In this document: positions 50,432-59,570 of the stretch, piece after piece
Layout of the letters: each line of letters begins with the position of its first letter
How positions within the stretch are numbered: position 1 is the stretch's first letter
Notes under the pieces: generated by a model
Told to the model about the DNA's origin: nothing
The model's input: the letters and a program-made list of their open reading frames with translations, nothing else
Databases searched by the model: none
Program-made: the position numbers and the translations under genes
Origin: Flavobacterium nitrogenifigens
GTDB taxonomy: Bacteria; Bacteroidota; Bacteroidia; Flavobacteriales; Flavobacteriaceae
Assembly: GCF_003254565.1 (NCBI RefSeq)
Contig: NZ_QJRI01000172.1
Location: forward strand, 1-64,000
Length of the DNA stretch: 64,000 nt
Reading direction: 5' to 3'

Positions 50432-50896
50432 CTATTTCCTAGAAAACAAATTCTCAACAACCCAAGCAGGACCGATCAATAAAAACTGAAGATCTTTTAA
50501 GAATGAAGGCTTTTTGCCTTCAATATTATGTCCATAAAATTGTCCGATCCAAGCAATGACGAAAACGCCGATTGAAAATGCCCATAACGGAACAACTTGT
50601 CCGATATAATAATTTAAGATTAAACAGATTCCCGAAAACAAAGCAATTTTAATTGCCATTGCAACCGATAATCTAATGTAGAAAACCAAAACAAAAAGCA
50701 GAACTACAAAAGCCCAATTTTCGACAATAGGTAAATTTAGGTTTAAAGTGTTGGCAATAATTCCGCTCGGAATACTCATTAATAATCCAACGATAGAAAA
50801 GAAAATTGCGGGAACGCAAATGTAATGAATCGCTTTATTGGTCGGGTTTTGGTGACTTACGGCATATTCTGCAAACCATTGATCTAATGTTCTCAT
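50432..50896 (-). CDS. Mpo1-like/DUF962 membrane protein
   Basis: The protein has 154 residues with four predicted transmembrane helices. The N-terminal WFAEYAVSHQNPTNKAIHYICVPAIFFS is the hallmark of the family (yeast Mpo1/YGL010w, DUF962), with conserved His and the HxxPxNxxxHxxG/C pattern; a later IGQFYGHNIEGKKPS carries another conserved His. Yeast Mpo1 is a dioxygenase acting on 2-hydroxy fatty acids; the bacterial protein may act on similar lipids, which is inference. It is the last of three same-strand genes (DUF3754-like, DUF2199, Mpo1-like), 46 bases after DUF2199. Confidence 0.88.
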   Translation of the reverse strand: MRTLDQWFAEYAVSHQNPTNKAIHYICVPAIFFSIVGLLMSIPSGIIANTLNLNLPIVENWAFVVLLFVLVFYIRLSVAMAIKIALFSGICLILNYYIGQVVPLWAFSIGVFVIAWIGQFYGHNIEGKKPSFLKDLQFLLIGPAWVVENLFSRK

Positions 50897-50942
50897 TTTT
50901 TGTGGTTTTAAGGTTAGATGCGTAAATCTAGTAAAATTTCTT

Positions 50943-51458
50943 TTAGCTTTTACCGTGCTGAATTTTCATTATTTGATCTACAATCGAAATGGCTTTTTCC
51001 AGTGTAATTCCGTTTTCCTGATCTAGAGTTAAAGGATGATTTTCTTCGATCAGTTTTATTTCCGGAATTAATCCTAAATCTTGTTCAATGGCGATTGATT
51101 TTAGAGATATGGTTTTGCCGTAAGTGGGAACATCAGTCTGCATCCAGCCAAAATAAGGCTCTTGATTAATTCTGTTGGTATCTTCCCATAAATCCATTCG
51201 TAGGCAGAAATTATCTTCGCTTATCGTAGTCCAGACATTAAAAACCAAATCTTCATGATAATCGATTATCGGAATGGTCAATCTTCCGCGATGAAAAAAA
51301 TGTTCTTCATCAACATAACACCAGCTTCCTCCATATTCAATTCTTTGTTCTCTTTCTTCGGGCGGAATTGTAAAATAATAAGCAGGAAATTCGTTGCCGA
51401 AACATAAAGGCATTTCGTCAAAAACTTCTCCGCAGCAGGAACATTTGTAGGTATACAT
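50943..51458 (-). CDS. DUF2199-domain protein
   Basis: The protein has 171 residues. It opens with a zinc-binding-like TYKCSCCGEVFDEMP (Cys6, Cys8, Cys9), then PAYYFTIPPEERE, CYVDEEHFFHRGRLTIPI and FGWMQTDVPTYG, all typical of the DUF2199 family. No enzymatic role is known. The next gene upstream ends 2 bases before this one starts, so they are surely co-transcribed. It has no signal peptide or membrane segment, so is cytoplasmic. Confidence 0.85.
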   Translation of the reverse strand: MYTYKCSCCGEVFDEMPLCFGNEFPAYYFTIPPEEREQRIEYGGSWCYVDEEHFFHRGRLTIPIIDYHEDLVFNVWTTISEDNFCLRMDLWEDTNRINQEPYFGWMQTDVPTYGKTISLKSIAIEQDLGLIPEIKLIEENHPLTLDQENGITLEKAISIVDQIMKIQHGKS

Positions 51459-51460
51459 TT

Positions 51461-52708
51461 TTAATTATTTAGAGCATCAGCTTTCTGATTGTATTGAAAA
51501 ACATTATCCCAAAGTTCATCTATGGCAATAAGCGCTTCATTGAGCGGAATCACTTCCCATTTCCCATTAGTTTCTAATCCCAAACCAATGCTTTTTAATT
51601 TTAATAAAGCATCGTTTACGTCAAAATCTAAATCGGTATTTAGTTTGGTTTGAAACCAAGATTCAATTTGATTGTCCAGCTCTTCGGCTGTTAAAGAATC
51701 TTCACTTTCGTGTAAAAAAGTATAAGCTAGAATGGTTTCCTTTAAAGCTTCTTCTTCAGAAGAATTTAATAAAGAGTAAAAAGCGCCACTATTGTTTCCA
51801 ATATTCTTAAAATACAAGCTGTCAGAAAGTGTTTTAGAATATCTGATTTTCTTATTTATGAAGTTGTTGTATTGGCGGAAACAATAAGCACCTAAAATTC
51901 CAAGCGCAATTAAACCTTGATTTAAAGAAGTTTTACTGTTTAATAAATCGATGGTTTCGCCAGTTTGATACGCTTCATACATGTTTATCAAAGCTGGAAT
52001 TACTTTTGCACTTAATAACGAAAGTCCACCAAAAACTCCTGGAACCCAAAGTAGCAATTTATCTTTGAGAGACATTTTCGGAATAGCGTTCGGAAAAATG
52101 GTTTCAAGATCGTTTTTAGGAACACGCTTAAAGATTTTCAGTGCAATAGAACCTGGATCAATTGGCATTTTTCCTAGTTTGACTTTCTTTTCTCTTAGGT
52201 AATCAGCGTCGCTATAATTAAGATAAATAAGCACTCTATCATAATATTCAATTTCGACTTCTTTGGTCCAGAAAAAGTATTTTTTGATTTTTTCTTTCGC
52301 CTTGTGATGTCCGCGCGCATAGAGTTCAAAATCTTTAAAAGCATTAAAATCGATAGAAAGGTTTAGTCCAATCAAATCTGATTCATTAAAAGCGTCGTTT
52401 AAAGCTTTCTGGTTAATTCTGTAGTAATTGCCACGTTCGAGAACTTTTAGCAACGTTTCTTTAAAAAGGGGGAAATCGCTTTTATTGATAAACTGTTCAC
52501 GTTCTTTTTCGCTTAAATCAGGATCGTAAAGTGCGTAATGCTGTTTTAGATTTCTATTAAGGTTAAAAGATTCGTAATGATAATAGTGTTCGATAATTTC
52601 GAATAACTTTTTAAAATCATCAGCTTTTTGCGCGTTTCCGGCAAACGTAGCGATTTGCTGCTCTAGTAAAAATTCTTTGTTAAACGGAATATAATGTTCT
52701 CTAGTCAT
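51461..52708 (-). CDS. TMEM143/DUF3754-like membrane protein
   Basis: The protein has 415 residues. The N-terminal MTREHYIPFNKEFLLEQQIA and a long soluble alpha/beta part contain VEIEYYDRVLIYLNYSD and GSIALKIFKRVPKNDLETIFPNA, the family's signature. Two transmembrane segments follow at about 220-245 and 262-278, then a helical C-terminal domain. Related proteins in mitochondria and cyanobacteria are known as TMEM143/DUF3754; the function is unknown. It begins the three-gene unit with DUF2199 and Mpo1-like genes. Its upstream region is filled by repeats. Confidence 0.8.
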   Translation of the reverse strand: MTREHYIPFNKEFLLEQQIATFAGNAQKADDFKKLFEIIEHYYHYESFNLNRNLKQHYALYDPDLSEKEREQFINKSDFPLFKETLLKVLERGNYYRINQKALNDAFNESDLIGLNLSIDFNAFKDFELYARGHHKAKEKIKKYFFWTKEVEIEYYDRVLIYLNYSDADYLREKKVKLGKMPIDPGSIALKIFKRVPKNDLETIFPNAIPKMSLKDKLLLWVPGVFGGLSLLSAKVIPALINMYEAYQTGETIDLLNSKTSLNQGLIALGILGAYCFRQYNNFINKKIRYSKTLSDSLYFKNIGNNSGAFYSLLNSSEEEALKETILAYTFLHESEDSLTAEELDNQIESWFQTKLNTDLDFDVNDALLKLKSIGLGLETNGKWEVIPLNEALIAIDELWDNVFQYNQKADALNN

Positions 52709-52739
52709 GCGGACTTAATTTCGTGGCTTTTACAGAGCA

Positions 52740-52970
52740 CAAAAATAAGGCTTTTTTCTTAGGCGCAAAGGAGCAGAGGTACAAAGCAACAGAGGTTTCT
52801 AAGAGTAATGTTTTTTTAACGCAAAGTGCGCTAAGAATTTTTAATTAAAGACTTAATAAACCGCAAAGTCCGCAAAGCTTTGTGTAGATCAAGCTTTGTG
52901 TCTTAGCAAACTTCTCAAAAAAAAACTTAGCGAACTTTGCGTAACCCTTTGCGGTAAAAAAAGATTAGAT
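52740..52970. repeat. CGCAAAG/CTTTGCG-type repeat tract
   Basis: Multiple copies of GCAAAG and CTTTGCG/CTTTGTG in both orientations are present (AACGCAAAGTGCGCTAAGAA, CCGCAAAGTCCGCAAAGC, CTTTGCGTAACCCTTTGCGG). They can form large hairpins. Such tracts are scattered between genes of many flavobacteria. Beyond it, 52971-53195 shows only A/T-rich leader. Confidence 0.65.
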
Positions 52971-53195
52971 AGGTAAACAAAAAAAAGTGAAATTTCTAAT
53001 CGGTACCAGCGATTTGAAATCCCACTTTCTGTTCCAAAAAAAAAGTGACAAAAATTAAAAAGCTCTCTATTAGAAAACCTTGCCTAAACTAAAAATTATT
53101 CAGAACAATATTAGTTTAAAATTAAGTGATGACTACGGGTATTTATACCTGTTTTTTTTAGAAGAATTTTTTCTTTAGATTTTAAAAGAAGGAAA

Positions 53196-53711
53196 CTAAT
53201 TTTTTGCAACGATATATTTTACCGAAACAATTTTTATAGATTTTATCAGTCCAAAATTTAAGGAAGTTTCTTGATCAAATGTAAAAATACAACTAGATTT
53301 AGCGTCAATTCCATAACATGGTGAGGTGGCTTTTGATGCAAAATTTCCAATAGATTCTGCGCCATCAACATTAATAGTAATTACTGGAGCCCCTGTGACA
53401 TTAAAGTCATTACGATTGTTTAGTTTTATCTCCATTTGAAGTCGGTTAGTATTTTTTCCAGTGTCTGGGGTATAAACGAAATTCAAAATTTCGTACGAGA
53501 AATTTTCAAGTTCTTTGGTGTTCTCTTCCACAGGTTCAATTTCAAAATCGCAAGAAACTTCTCTTTCATACGCAGGCATGTAAGATGATCCAGATGGTGT
53601 TTGTATAGTTTGTGCAGGAATAGTAATCATTTTGGTGCAATCTCCAGAAGAACAGCCAAAAAAGAATAAAAAAGAAATTGCAATAAAAATCAGCTTTAAA
53701 GTTTTAATCAT
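53196..53711 (-). CDS. Small lipoprotein of unknown function
   Basis: The protein has 171 residues. A lipoprotein signal with lipobox FFFGC (Cys20) is followed by SSGDCTKMITIPAQTIQTPSGSSYMP and a beta-rich domain with SYEILNFVYTPDTGK, MEIKLNNRNDFNVTGAPVITI and CYGIDAKSSCIFTF. The layout resembles a Fn3/Ig-like fold with a disulphide (two Cys pairs). I do not recognise the family. It stands alone, between the repeat tract and the zinc-motif gene. Confidence 0.7.
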   Translation of the reverse strand: MIKTLKLIFIAISFLFFFGCSSGDCTKMITIPAQTIQTPSGSSYMPAYEREVSCDFEIEPVEENTKELENFSYEILNFVYTPDTGKNTNRLQMEIKLNNRNDFNVTGAPVITINVDGAESIGNFASKATSPCYGIDAKSSCIFTFDQETSLNFGLIKSIKIVSVKYIVAKN

Positions 53712-53788
53712 GTTTTATTGATTTGAAAAGTTGTTTACGAATGAGTGAAGTCATAACATTTTAAAAAGTGCAAAAAAATAAAAAAGAG

Positions 53789-54253
53789 TTAGCTTAATGC
53801 AGATTTCTTTAATTCGATTACGCCTTGAATATATTTTATTAATTCTTCTTTGGTAACGGCAAAAGGAGCTTTTTCTGCCTCGAATTCCAAATATAAATTG
53901 GCAATGCTTTCGGCATCAAGATTTTGAGTGAGGTAATGATGCTCTGCATATTGTATAAGATGATCTACAAAAAGTTCGCGCTGTTTTCCTTTTTCAATCG
54001 TTTCTAGATCGCCTTCTTTTATTTTTTCGATTACAGATTCTGGCAAGTCTATTGTGAGATACATGCAGTCAACAGCAACTTTCGAAAGCAGTTCTTTGGG
54101 GACTCTTCCTGTTGCGTCGCAGTACGCGCAAGGTGCAGGAACCCATTTTAATTGACGGTTTAAACGGCGGATATCATCCCAATCAACAAATCTTTTTCCA
54201 AGACATCTCGGACATTTTGTATCTGATCTTCTAAAAAAATTAAAAATGTTCAT
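53789..54253 (-). CDS. Protein with DnaJ-like CxxC zinc motifs
   Basis: The protein has 154 residues. The N-terminal part has two CxxCxG-type units, C14-PRC17-LGK and C42-AYC45-DATGR, which resemble one zinc site of the DnaJ cysteine-rich domain. The remainder (60-154) is helical with ESVIEKIKEGDLETIEKGKQRELFVDHLIQYAEHHYLTQN. No J-domain is present. The family is unknown to me; a zinc-stabilised small protein is the limit of what can be said. It is monocistronic as far as can be seen. Confidence 0.7.
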   Translation of the reverse strand: MNIFNFFRRSDTKCPRCLGKRFVDWDDIRRLNRQLKWVPAPCAYCDATGRVPKELLSKVAVDCMYLTIDLPESVIEKIKEGDLETIEKGKQRELFVDHLIQYAEHHYLTQNLDAESIANLYLEFEAEKAPFAVTKEELIKYIQGVIELKKSALS

Positions 54254-54538
54254 TGGTTTTTTAGGGGCTTAGTGGTTCGGTTGGCGCGAATTTAAATAAT
54301 TAAGTAAGAAAAGTTTCTTAGTTTGCTGTTTTTTTTAAGAAAATAATTCACAAAATATCAATTGACGGTAATTGCTACAGGATTAAAACAAATAAAAACA
54401 ATAATTCCTAGATTCTGTAAGTCTTATTATAACTAAGAATAAGAGATCTTGGAGTTGTCTAGAATTTCATATAAAGAAAGAAGCCCAACTTAAAAAGTTG
54501 AGCCTTTCAAAAATTATCTAAATATCTAAATGGACAAA
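54254..54538. terminator. Intergenic stretch with hairpin after the LytTR regulator
   Basis: GCCCAACTT AAA AAGTTGAGC (54484-54506) is an imperfect inverted repeat just past the end of the LytTR gene (minus strand), without a long T run. The rest of the gap (54254-54480) is A/T-rich and shows nothing else. Confidence 0.5.
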
Positions 54539-55252
54539 TTATCTAATCGAAAGATTGTTCAATAGAATCTGATATTTCCTTCCCACAGGAACAATATCAC
54601 CATTAGACATCGTAAGATTTTTGGAAGTAACGGAAGAAATTTTAGTTGTATTTACAATAAAAGACCGGTGAACTTGCAAAAAATGGGCACAATCAATTTC
54701 GGCACTTATACTCGCAAGTGAACCATAAATGACAATTGGAGATTTTAATTTGCAGTTGTACAATTTCATATAATTGCCTAGACTTTCGATGTACAAAATA
54801 TCCGAAAGAGGCGTTTCAATCACCTGTCCGTTGGAACGATAAGAAAGTACTTTTTCGTCATCGCTGGTTTCTTTTTTAAGATTATTTCCAGAATGATACG
54901 TTTTGGCTTTTTCGATTGCTTTTGAAAATTTATCAAACGAAATGGGTTTCATCAAATAATCGATCGCATCGTTTTGATAAGCCGAAAGGGCAAAATCAGA
55001 ATAAGCCGTAGTAACAATTGTAATGGGGCGTTTGGGCTGGAGTTCCATTAATTCTACACCCGAAATTACGGGCATATTAATATCTAGAAAAATAATATCG
55101 TACTGGTTTTCGTTGAGCAGTTTTATGGCTTCCATACCATTAAAAGCACTTCCAGAATGTTCCAGTTCGTCAAATTTGGAGATATGAGAAATCAAGGCTT
55201 TGTGTGCCGGAGATTCGTCATCAATTATTAGACAGCGGTAGGTAAGTGCCAT
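54539..55252 (-). CDS. LytTR-type response regulator
   Basis: The protein has 237 residues. The receiver domain (about 5-120) has D11-D12, phospho-acceptor D57 (DIIFLDINMPVISG) and the conserved Lys (DYLMKPISFDKF). The C-terminal LytTR DNA-binding domain (about 140-235) has SNGQVIETPLSDILYIESLGNYMKLY and FLQVHRSFIVNTTKISSV. LytTR regulators bind tandem 9-10-base sites. It overlaps the kinase gene by 25 bases and forms a two-component pair with it. Targets are unknown. Confidence 0.9.
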   Translation of the reverse strand: MALTYRCLIIDDESPAHKALISHISKFDELEHSGSAFNGMEAIKLLNENQYDIIFLDINMPVISGVELMELQPKRPITIVTTAYSDFALSAYQNDAIDYLMKPISFDKFSKAIEKAKTYHSGNNLKKETSDDEKVLSYRSNGQVIETPLSDILYIESLGNYMKLYNCKLKSPIVIYGSLASISAEIDCAHFLQVHRSFIVNTTKISSVTSKNLTMSNGDIVPVGRKYQILLNNLSIR

Positions 55253-56223
55253 ATACTCAATTTTACAATAAACATATCTTTTTCTTTCCTACAGCTCAAA
55301 TCGTGTTTTAAACGGTATACTTCTAGACGTCTTTTTAGATTTTCAATTCCAATTCCCGTACTCGAAAGGCGCGATCCCGAATCGAGATAATTGTTTTTTA
55401 AAGTAAAAGTAACACTTCGGCAATTTACCTTCAAGTCGAGATTGATAAAAGGTTCGGCAGTTTCGGCAGAAAATTTCACTGCATTTTCTACCAAAGGCAG
55501 AAAAAACAAAGGCGGAATCTCGATTTGGTCGTGAACACCTTCAATTTTTTGCGTTACAGCTAGTCTTTCGTTTCTAAAGGTGTAATATTCGATGTATTTT
55601 TTAATAAACGCAATTTCTTCCTGCATTAAAACATAATCTTTCTTAGAAGCTTCAATCTGATAACGCAGCATATCTGAAAGATTCAGGATTCGATCTGGAA
55701 CTTTTTCGGGTTCTGCCAAAGCTTCTCCATAAAGATTATTCATTGCATTGAGTAAAAAATGCGGATTCAGCTGCTGTTTTAAAAACGAAAGTTCCGATTT
55801 GAAATTCATAATATCTTTGTCGGCTTGGCTCATTTTTTTGCTAATAACAATATGCAGGAAATAAAAAAAGCAGCCGTTTATGATGAGCGATACAATCTGA
55901 AGGGTTTTTAAATTTCCTAACTCCACAAGAGGAAGGAACCAGTTCATGAAGAAATAAAAGCAAGTCCAATAGACTGCAAGAAGCGTGAAAAAGATTTTGA
56001 ACCTTTTGTGAAATAAAAAAGGTTTGATAATGCAGATATTAAAAACCGTAATCCAGACAATACACGGAAAATATCCCATAGCAATTTTACTGAGAATGTA
56101 AGACCAGCTATGTCCGTCGAGTTTTACTTCGTCATAAATACAGGCCAAAATAACTAAGTAAACAAGTGTATTTACGATTAGGTTTCGTAGAAAAAAGTTC
56201 TGGTAGATTTTTGCAATTGTCAT
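55228..56223 (-). CDS. LytS/YehU-type sensor histidine kinase
   Basis: The protein has 331 residues. Four transmembrane segments (about 13-30, 42-66, 77-99, 108-128) form the membrane part without a large periplasmic sensor. The His_kinase segment FLKQQLNPHFLLNAMNNLYG carries the phosphorylated His (155), and the ATPase part has PPLFFLPLVENAVKFS and GSRLSSTGIGIENLKRRLEVY. I start at the ATG at 56221-56223; the frame continues to 56310 but those residues add no feature. It is upstream of and overlapping with its LytTR partner. The stimulus is unknown; intramembrane sensing is usual. Confidence 0.88.
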   Translation of the reverse strand: MTIAKIYQNFFLRNLIVNTLVYLVILACIYDEVKLDGHSWSYILSKIAMGYFPCIVWITVFNICIIKPFLFHKRFKIFFTLLAVYWTCFYFFMNWFLPLVELGNLKTLQIVSLIINGCFFYFLHIVISKKMSQADKDIMNFKSELSFLKQQLNPHFLLNAMNNLYGEALAEPEKVPDRILNLSDMLRYQIEASKKDYVLMQEEIAFIKKYIEYYTFRNERLAVTQKIEGVHDQIEIPPLFFLPLVENAVKFSAETAEPFINLDLKVNCRSVTFTLKNNYLDSGSRLSSTGIGIENLKRRLEVYRLKHDLSCRKEKDMFIVKLSIWHLPTAV

Positions 56224-56391
56224 ATCGACAAAAATAATACAATCGTATAGTTTGTAGATATTTATCAAGAAAAAATTATACCAACGCCATTCGTATAAAT
56301 CGTACGCCATTGGTATAAAATTGCTGTTAAAATAGGAGCTTCTCCTTTATTTTTGAATTCGAATTTCTATACTCTTTTTAATAAAAGTAAA

Positions 56392-56637
56392 ATGTACCAG
56401 TTTAAAGAATTAAAAGATACCAATATGATCGTGGAGATTTTTAAAACAAATGTTCAGAAAGAATCTGATCGAGATTATGTTGTAGCTGTTATGCAAAATC
56501 AGTTTCCAGATTACAAAATCAATTTTGATTTGGAAGATTGCGATAAAATTTTACGAATTGAAGGTATTGATCTGCAATGCGATAGCGTAATAGATTATGT
56601 ATCTCGTTTAGGTTATGTTTGTGTTAAAATAGATTAG
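56392..56637 (+). CDS. Small ferredoxin-fold-like protein
   Basis: The protein has 81 residues. Start: the ATG at 56392, giving MYQFKELKDTNMIVEIFKTNVQ; an upstream TTG in frame is not needed. The body alternates beta and helix (NMIVEIFKTNV, DRDYVVAVMQNQF, KINFDLEDCDKILRIEGI, VIDYVSRLGYVCVKID), the beta-alpha-beta-beta-alpha-beta pattern of the heavy-metal-associated (HMA) fold, but without the CxxC metal motif. It is common in flavobacteria as a conserved hypothetical. It is divergent from the kinase gene and stands alone. Confidence 0.65.
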   Translation: MYQFKELKDTNMIVEIFKTNVQKESDRDYVVAVMQNQFPDYKINFDLEDCDKILRIEGIDLQCDSVIDYVSRLGYVCVKID

Positions 56638-56839
56638 GTTTTGGTAGAGTGTTGAAAATCAGACTTTATTAATGGTTTGTTTTTTTGTATAGATTTTAAG
56701 TTCTGGTAAAATGTGATTTTTAGTTTTGAATAATAATTTTATAGAACTTTTAATGAAGTTAATTTTTTTTAGTTCAAGCGACTATAGAAGTCTTTTATGC
56801 TATAGGGAAGATTTTAGATTCATTAGCATTTTTTTAATA

Positions 56840-56885
56840 TAAAAATACCAGTCGAAATGCGATTTTCGACTGGTATTTTTTTTAG
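56840..56885. terminator. Bidirectional terminator before the secreted-paralogue array
   Basis: AAAATACCAGTCGAAA and TTTCGACTGGTATTTTTT form a 16-base stem with A and T runs. It ends the minus-strand array (stop at 56909). The gap 56638-56839 shows only A/T-rich sequence. Confidence 0.85.
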
Positions 56886-56908
56886 ATATTGCGGAGTCTA
56901 TAGGGATC

Positions 56909-57715
56909 TTATTTTAATCTTTTTACAGAGAAAGAAGCAACCGATGCTGTTCCTGCTGGATTTAAATTAAGACCTTCGATGGTAAAATTAGTCGTATTGG
57001 CAGCTCTAAAAGAATAGGTTTTACCAGCCTCTAGATTAGTTGAGGAAACTAAATTGCAATTGGTTCTTCCTGTAAGGACGATACTAATGCGAGCCATCCA
57101 TTTATTGTCTGTATTATTCCAAAGGCCAATAGCTTGTGTTCCTGTTGATTGAATAACTGGAAGAGACATCTTAATAGAATATACTCCAGTTGTTGCAACT
57201 GAAAAAGAATTGCTAGTCGCAGTACCAGAAAAAGTTTGCAGATTATCTACGATTATGTTAGTAATATTTCCTATAACTGCAGGAGTGGTTCCTGTTGTGC
57301 CGTTAATTGAAAAATTTCCCGACATAAGAGCTATAATTTCTTGGGCAACTTCAAGTTTGCCATTTACGGCAATAACAGTTCCTATTTCGCTAGGAACAAT
57401 ATTAATTGAAGGGAAAGCTCCTTTTTTTAAGGTACCATCTGCGGCAACTACAATGGGAGTATCGTTTGTATTGGTGCTAGTTGTCAGATCTGTTATGGCT
57501 AAGGTATTAGTAGCAGAAGTGCTGATGGTTGTAGGTTTAGTTAAGTCGCCCCCTAGTTGCACATTTTTGTTCGCAGCGGTTAAACCATTATTGGCAGTTG
57601 CAGCCGAGTTGATATTAACAGATACTTTCTCTCCATGTGGTGTGACTAGTATTTTTGATTGTGCTATACTTAAAACAGATTGAAGTAGTAATAGCAGGAA
57701 GGTGATTTTTTTCAT
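56909..57715 (-). CDS. Secreted beta-rich paralogue 1 (short type)
   Basis: The protein has 268 residues. It has a signal peptide ending SIAQ, then a conserved head: HGEKVSVNINS, NGLTAANKNVQLGGDLTKPTTI, NTLAITDLTT and IVVAADGTLKKGAFPSINIVPSEIGTVIAVNGKLEVAQEI. The tail is beta-rich, with ATTGVYSIKMSLPVI, WNNTDNKWMARISI, GKTYSFRA and a closing SFSVKRLK, resembling a C1q/TNF-like jelly roll. There is no type IX secretion tail. It is the last of five paralogues transcribed leftwards. A surface or secreted binding role is likely but unproved; the head module is frequent in flavobacterial exported proteins. Confidence 0.75.
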   Translation of the reverse strand: MKKITFLLLLLQSVLSIAQSKILVTPHGEKVSVNINSAATANNGLTAANKNVQLGGDLTKPTTISTSATNTLAITDLTTSTNTNDTPIVVAADGTLKKGAFPSINIVPSEIGTVIAVNGKLEVAQEIIALMSGNFSINGTTGTTPAVIGNITNIIVDNLQTFSGTATSNSFSVATTGVYSIKMSLPVIQSTGTQAIGLWNNTDNKWMARISIVLTGRTNCNLVSSTNLEAGKTYSFRAANTTNFTIEGLNLNPAGTASVASFSVKRLK

Positions 57716-57788
57716 TGTTCTATTTTTTAAGTTCTTAGTATTGTAAATACTGTATCCCTATCATGTCTTTTTATTAAAAAGGCAATAT

Positions 57789-58598
57789 TTATTTCAATCT
57801 TTTTAGTGAAACACTAGCTGATGGTCCAGATCCTGTATTGTCTGAATTTATAGCCTCAACTGTTGACGGTACAGTGTTTCCAACTCTAAAAGAATAGGTT
57901 TTAGCAGGATCCATGTTTATAGCAGTAAGTAAGGTTAAGTTGGTTCTTCTTCCTACTGTTATTACATTAATATTAATGCGGGCCACCCATAGTGAATCGG
58001 TATCGCAATAAACACCTATTACCACCATTCCTCCATCTGTTGTAATAAGAGGCATGTTCATTGTGACAGCATAAACTCCAGCTGTTTTAATAGTAAAAGA
58101 GTTTGTAGTAGCACTACTCTTAAAGGTGTTCTGGTTATCGATAAGTACGTTGGTAAGATTGCCTATAGCATAAGGAGTTCCAGCTGCAAAAGAGTAGTTG
58201 GCGGTCATCATAGCAGTTATTTCTTGAGCTACTTCAAGCTTTCCATCTATTGCAATAACTGTTCCTATGTTATCTGGAACAATGTTGATGACAGGGAATG
58301 CTCCTTTTTTTAAGACACCATTTGCATCTACAACAAGAGGAATATCGTTTGTATTAGGACTAACAGCTAAACCATCAATTGCAAGAGGATTAGCCTGACT
58401 AGTTTTAATGGTAGTAGGCTTGTTTAATTCGCCTCCTAGCTGAATGTTTTTATTTGTAAGAGTTAGCCCGTTATCAGCAGTGCCAATTAAATTAGGGTTA
58501 ATCTGTACTTTTTCTCCGTGAGGAGTGATTACTGTTTTTGTTTGTGCTATTGTGCATAAGCATTGAAATAGTAATAGCAGACAGGTGATTTTTTTCAT
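57789..58598 (-). CDS. Secreted beta-rich paralogue 2 (short type)
   Basis: The protein has 269 residues. It shares the signal peptide (ending TIAQTK), the head (HGEKVQINPNLIGTADNGLT, IQLGGELNKPTTIKTSQ) and the segment NIVPDNIGTVIAIDGKLEVAQEI with its neighbours. The tail is again jelly-roll-like (KTAGVYAVTMNMPLI, DSLWVARINI, PAKTYSFRVGN, VSLKRLK). The most divergent part lies in the middle of the tail. It is 73 bases upstream of paralogue 1, which suggests a shared transcript. Confidence 0.75.
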   Translation of the reverse strand: MKKITCLLLLFQCLCTIAQTKTVITPHGEKVQINPNLIGTADNGLTLTNKNIQLGGELNKPTTIKTSQANPLAIDGLAVSPNTNDIPLVVDANGVLKKGAFPVINIVPDNIGTVIAIDGKLEVAQEITAMMTANYSFAAGTPYAIGNLTNVLIDNQNTFKSSATTNSFTIKTAGVYAVTMNMPLITTDGGMVVIGVYCDTDSLWVARININVITVGRRTNLTLLTAINMDPAKTYSFRVGNTVPSTVEAINSDNTGSGPSASVSLKRLK

Positions 58599-58729
58599 TA
58601 GTTCATAAAATTTTTAATTTGAAATAAAACGAGCTTAGATTGTAGTCTTGTTGAAGCTAAAAAAATGAATTGCAAAGCAGATATTATGTTGAGGATAAAA
58701 TTTAGCGTGAATCAAACTTTGTAATTGGG

Positions 58730-59539
58730 TTATTTTAATCTTTTGATAGAAAAGAACCCGACAGGCCCTGTTCCTGATGTACCATAATTGAGAGCCTCTA
58801 CTAATAGGTCTACTGTATTTATAACTCTAAAAGAATAGGTTTTAGAGGCATCCAAAGTAATTGATGTCATTAAGGTTAAGGGAACTTTTTGTACAGCATC
58901 TAAATTTACACGGGCGACCCATTTGTTATCCGTATTGCACCAGACACCAACAGCAGGTGTACTTGCGGCTGAAGGGGTAACTGGAACATTGATGTTAACA
59001 GCATAAATTCCAGTAGTTTTAATGGTAAAGTAATTGGTATTGCTATCGCTGTAAAAAGTATGGCGATTATCAATAAATACTTTAGTCATTCCGCCAAGAG
59101 GAGTAGGAATATTTCCAGTAGTGCCAGCAATATTAAGGTTAGCAGTAATCATCGCGCTTATTTCTTGCGCAACTTCAAGCTTGCCATCTATAGCGATAAC
59201 AGTTCCTATGTCGTCTGGCAGAATGTTTATCATGGGGAAAGCTCCTTTTTTTAAGGTGCCGTCTGCAGTTGCAACAACTGGAGTGTCGCTAGTATTATTG
59301 CTAGAAGTTAATCCTGAAATTGCTATAGTATTGGTTGTAGAGGCTTTGATAGTGGTGCGTTTGTTTAACTCACCGCCTAGCTGTACATTTTTGTTGAGTG
59401 CCGTTAAACCATTATCTGCAGAGCCGATTGAGTTTGGGTCAAATTGTACTTTTTCTCCATGTTGTGTTACTACTGTTTTTGTTTGTGCTGTCAAAAATCC
59501 ACATGGGATTAGTAGTAGTATCCAGATAGTTTTTTTCAT
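58730..59539 (-). CDS. Secreted beta-rich paralogue 3 (short type)
   Basis: The protein has 269 residues with signal peptide (ending LTAQTK) and the same architecture: QHGEKVQFDPNSIGSADNGL, VQLGGELNKRTTIKAS, NILPDDIGTVIAIDGKLEVAQEI, TTGIYAVNINVPV, NTDNKWVARVNL and ASKTYSFRVINT, with FFSIKRLK at the end. The 131-base gap to paralogue 2 contains no clear promoter. A minus-strand -7-like box (TAGTTTTG, read from 59685 to 59678) lies 139 bases upstream of its ATG, and could head the three-gene unit. Confidence 0.75.
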   Translation of the reverse strand: MKKTIWILLLIPCGFLTAQTKTVVTQHGEKVQFDPNSIGSADNGLTALNKNVQLGGELNKRTTIKASTTNTIAISGLTSSNNTSDTPVVATADGTLKKGAFPMINILPDDIGTVIAIDGKLEVAQEISAMITANLNIAGTTGNIPTPLGGMTKVFIDNRHTFYSDSNTNYFTIKTTGIYAVNINVPVTPSAASTPAVGVWCNTDNKWVARVNLDAVQKVPLTLMTSITLDASKTYSFRVINTVDLLVEALNYGTSGTGPVGFFSIKRLK

Positions 59540-59570
59540 TTTTTTAAAATTTAAGATTTTAAAGATGTAA

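Noticed and set aside
55228..56310. Longer start of the sensor kinase at 56310
   Set aside because: The additional 29 residues show no conserved feature; the ATG at 56221-56223 precedes the first membrane segments normally.
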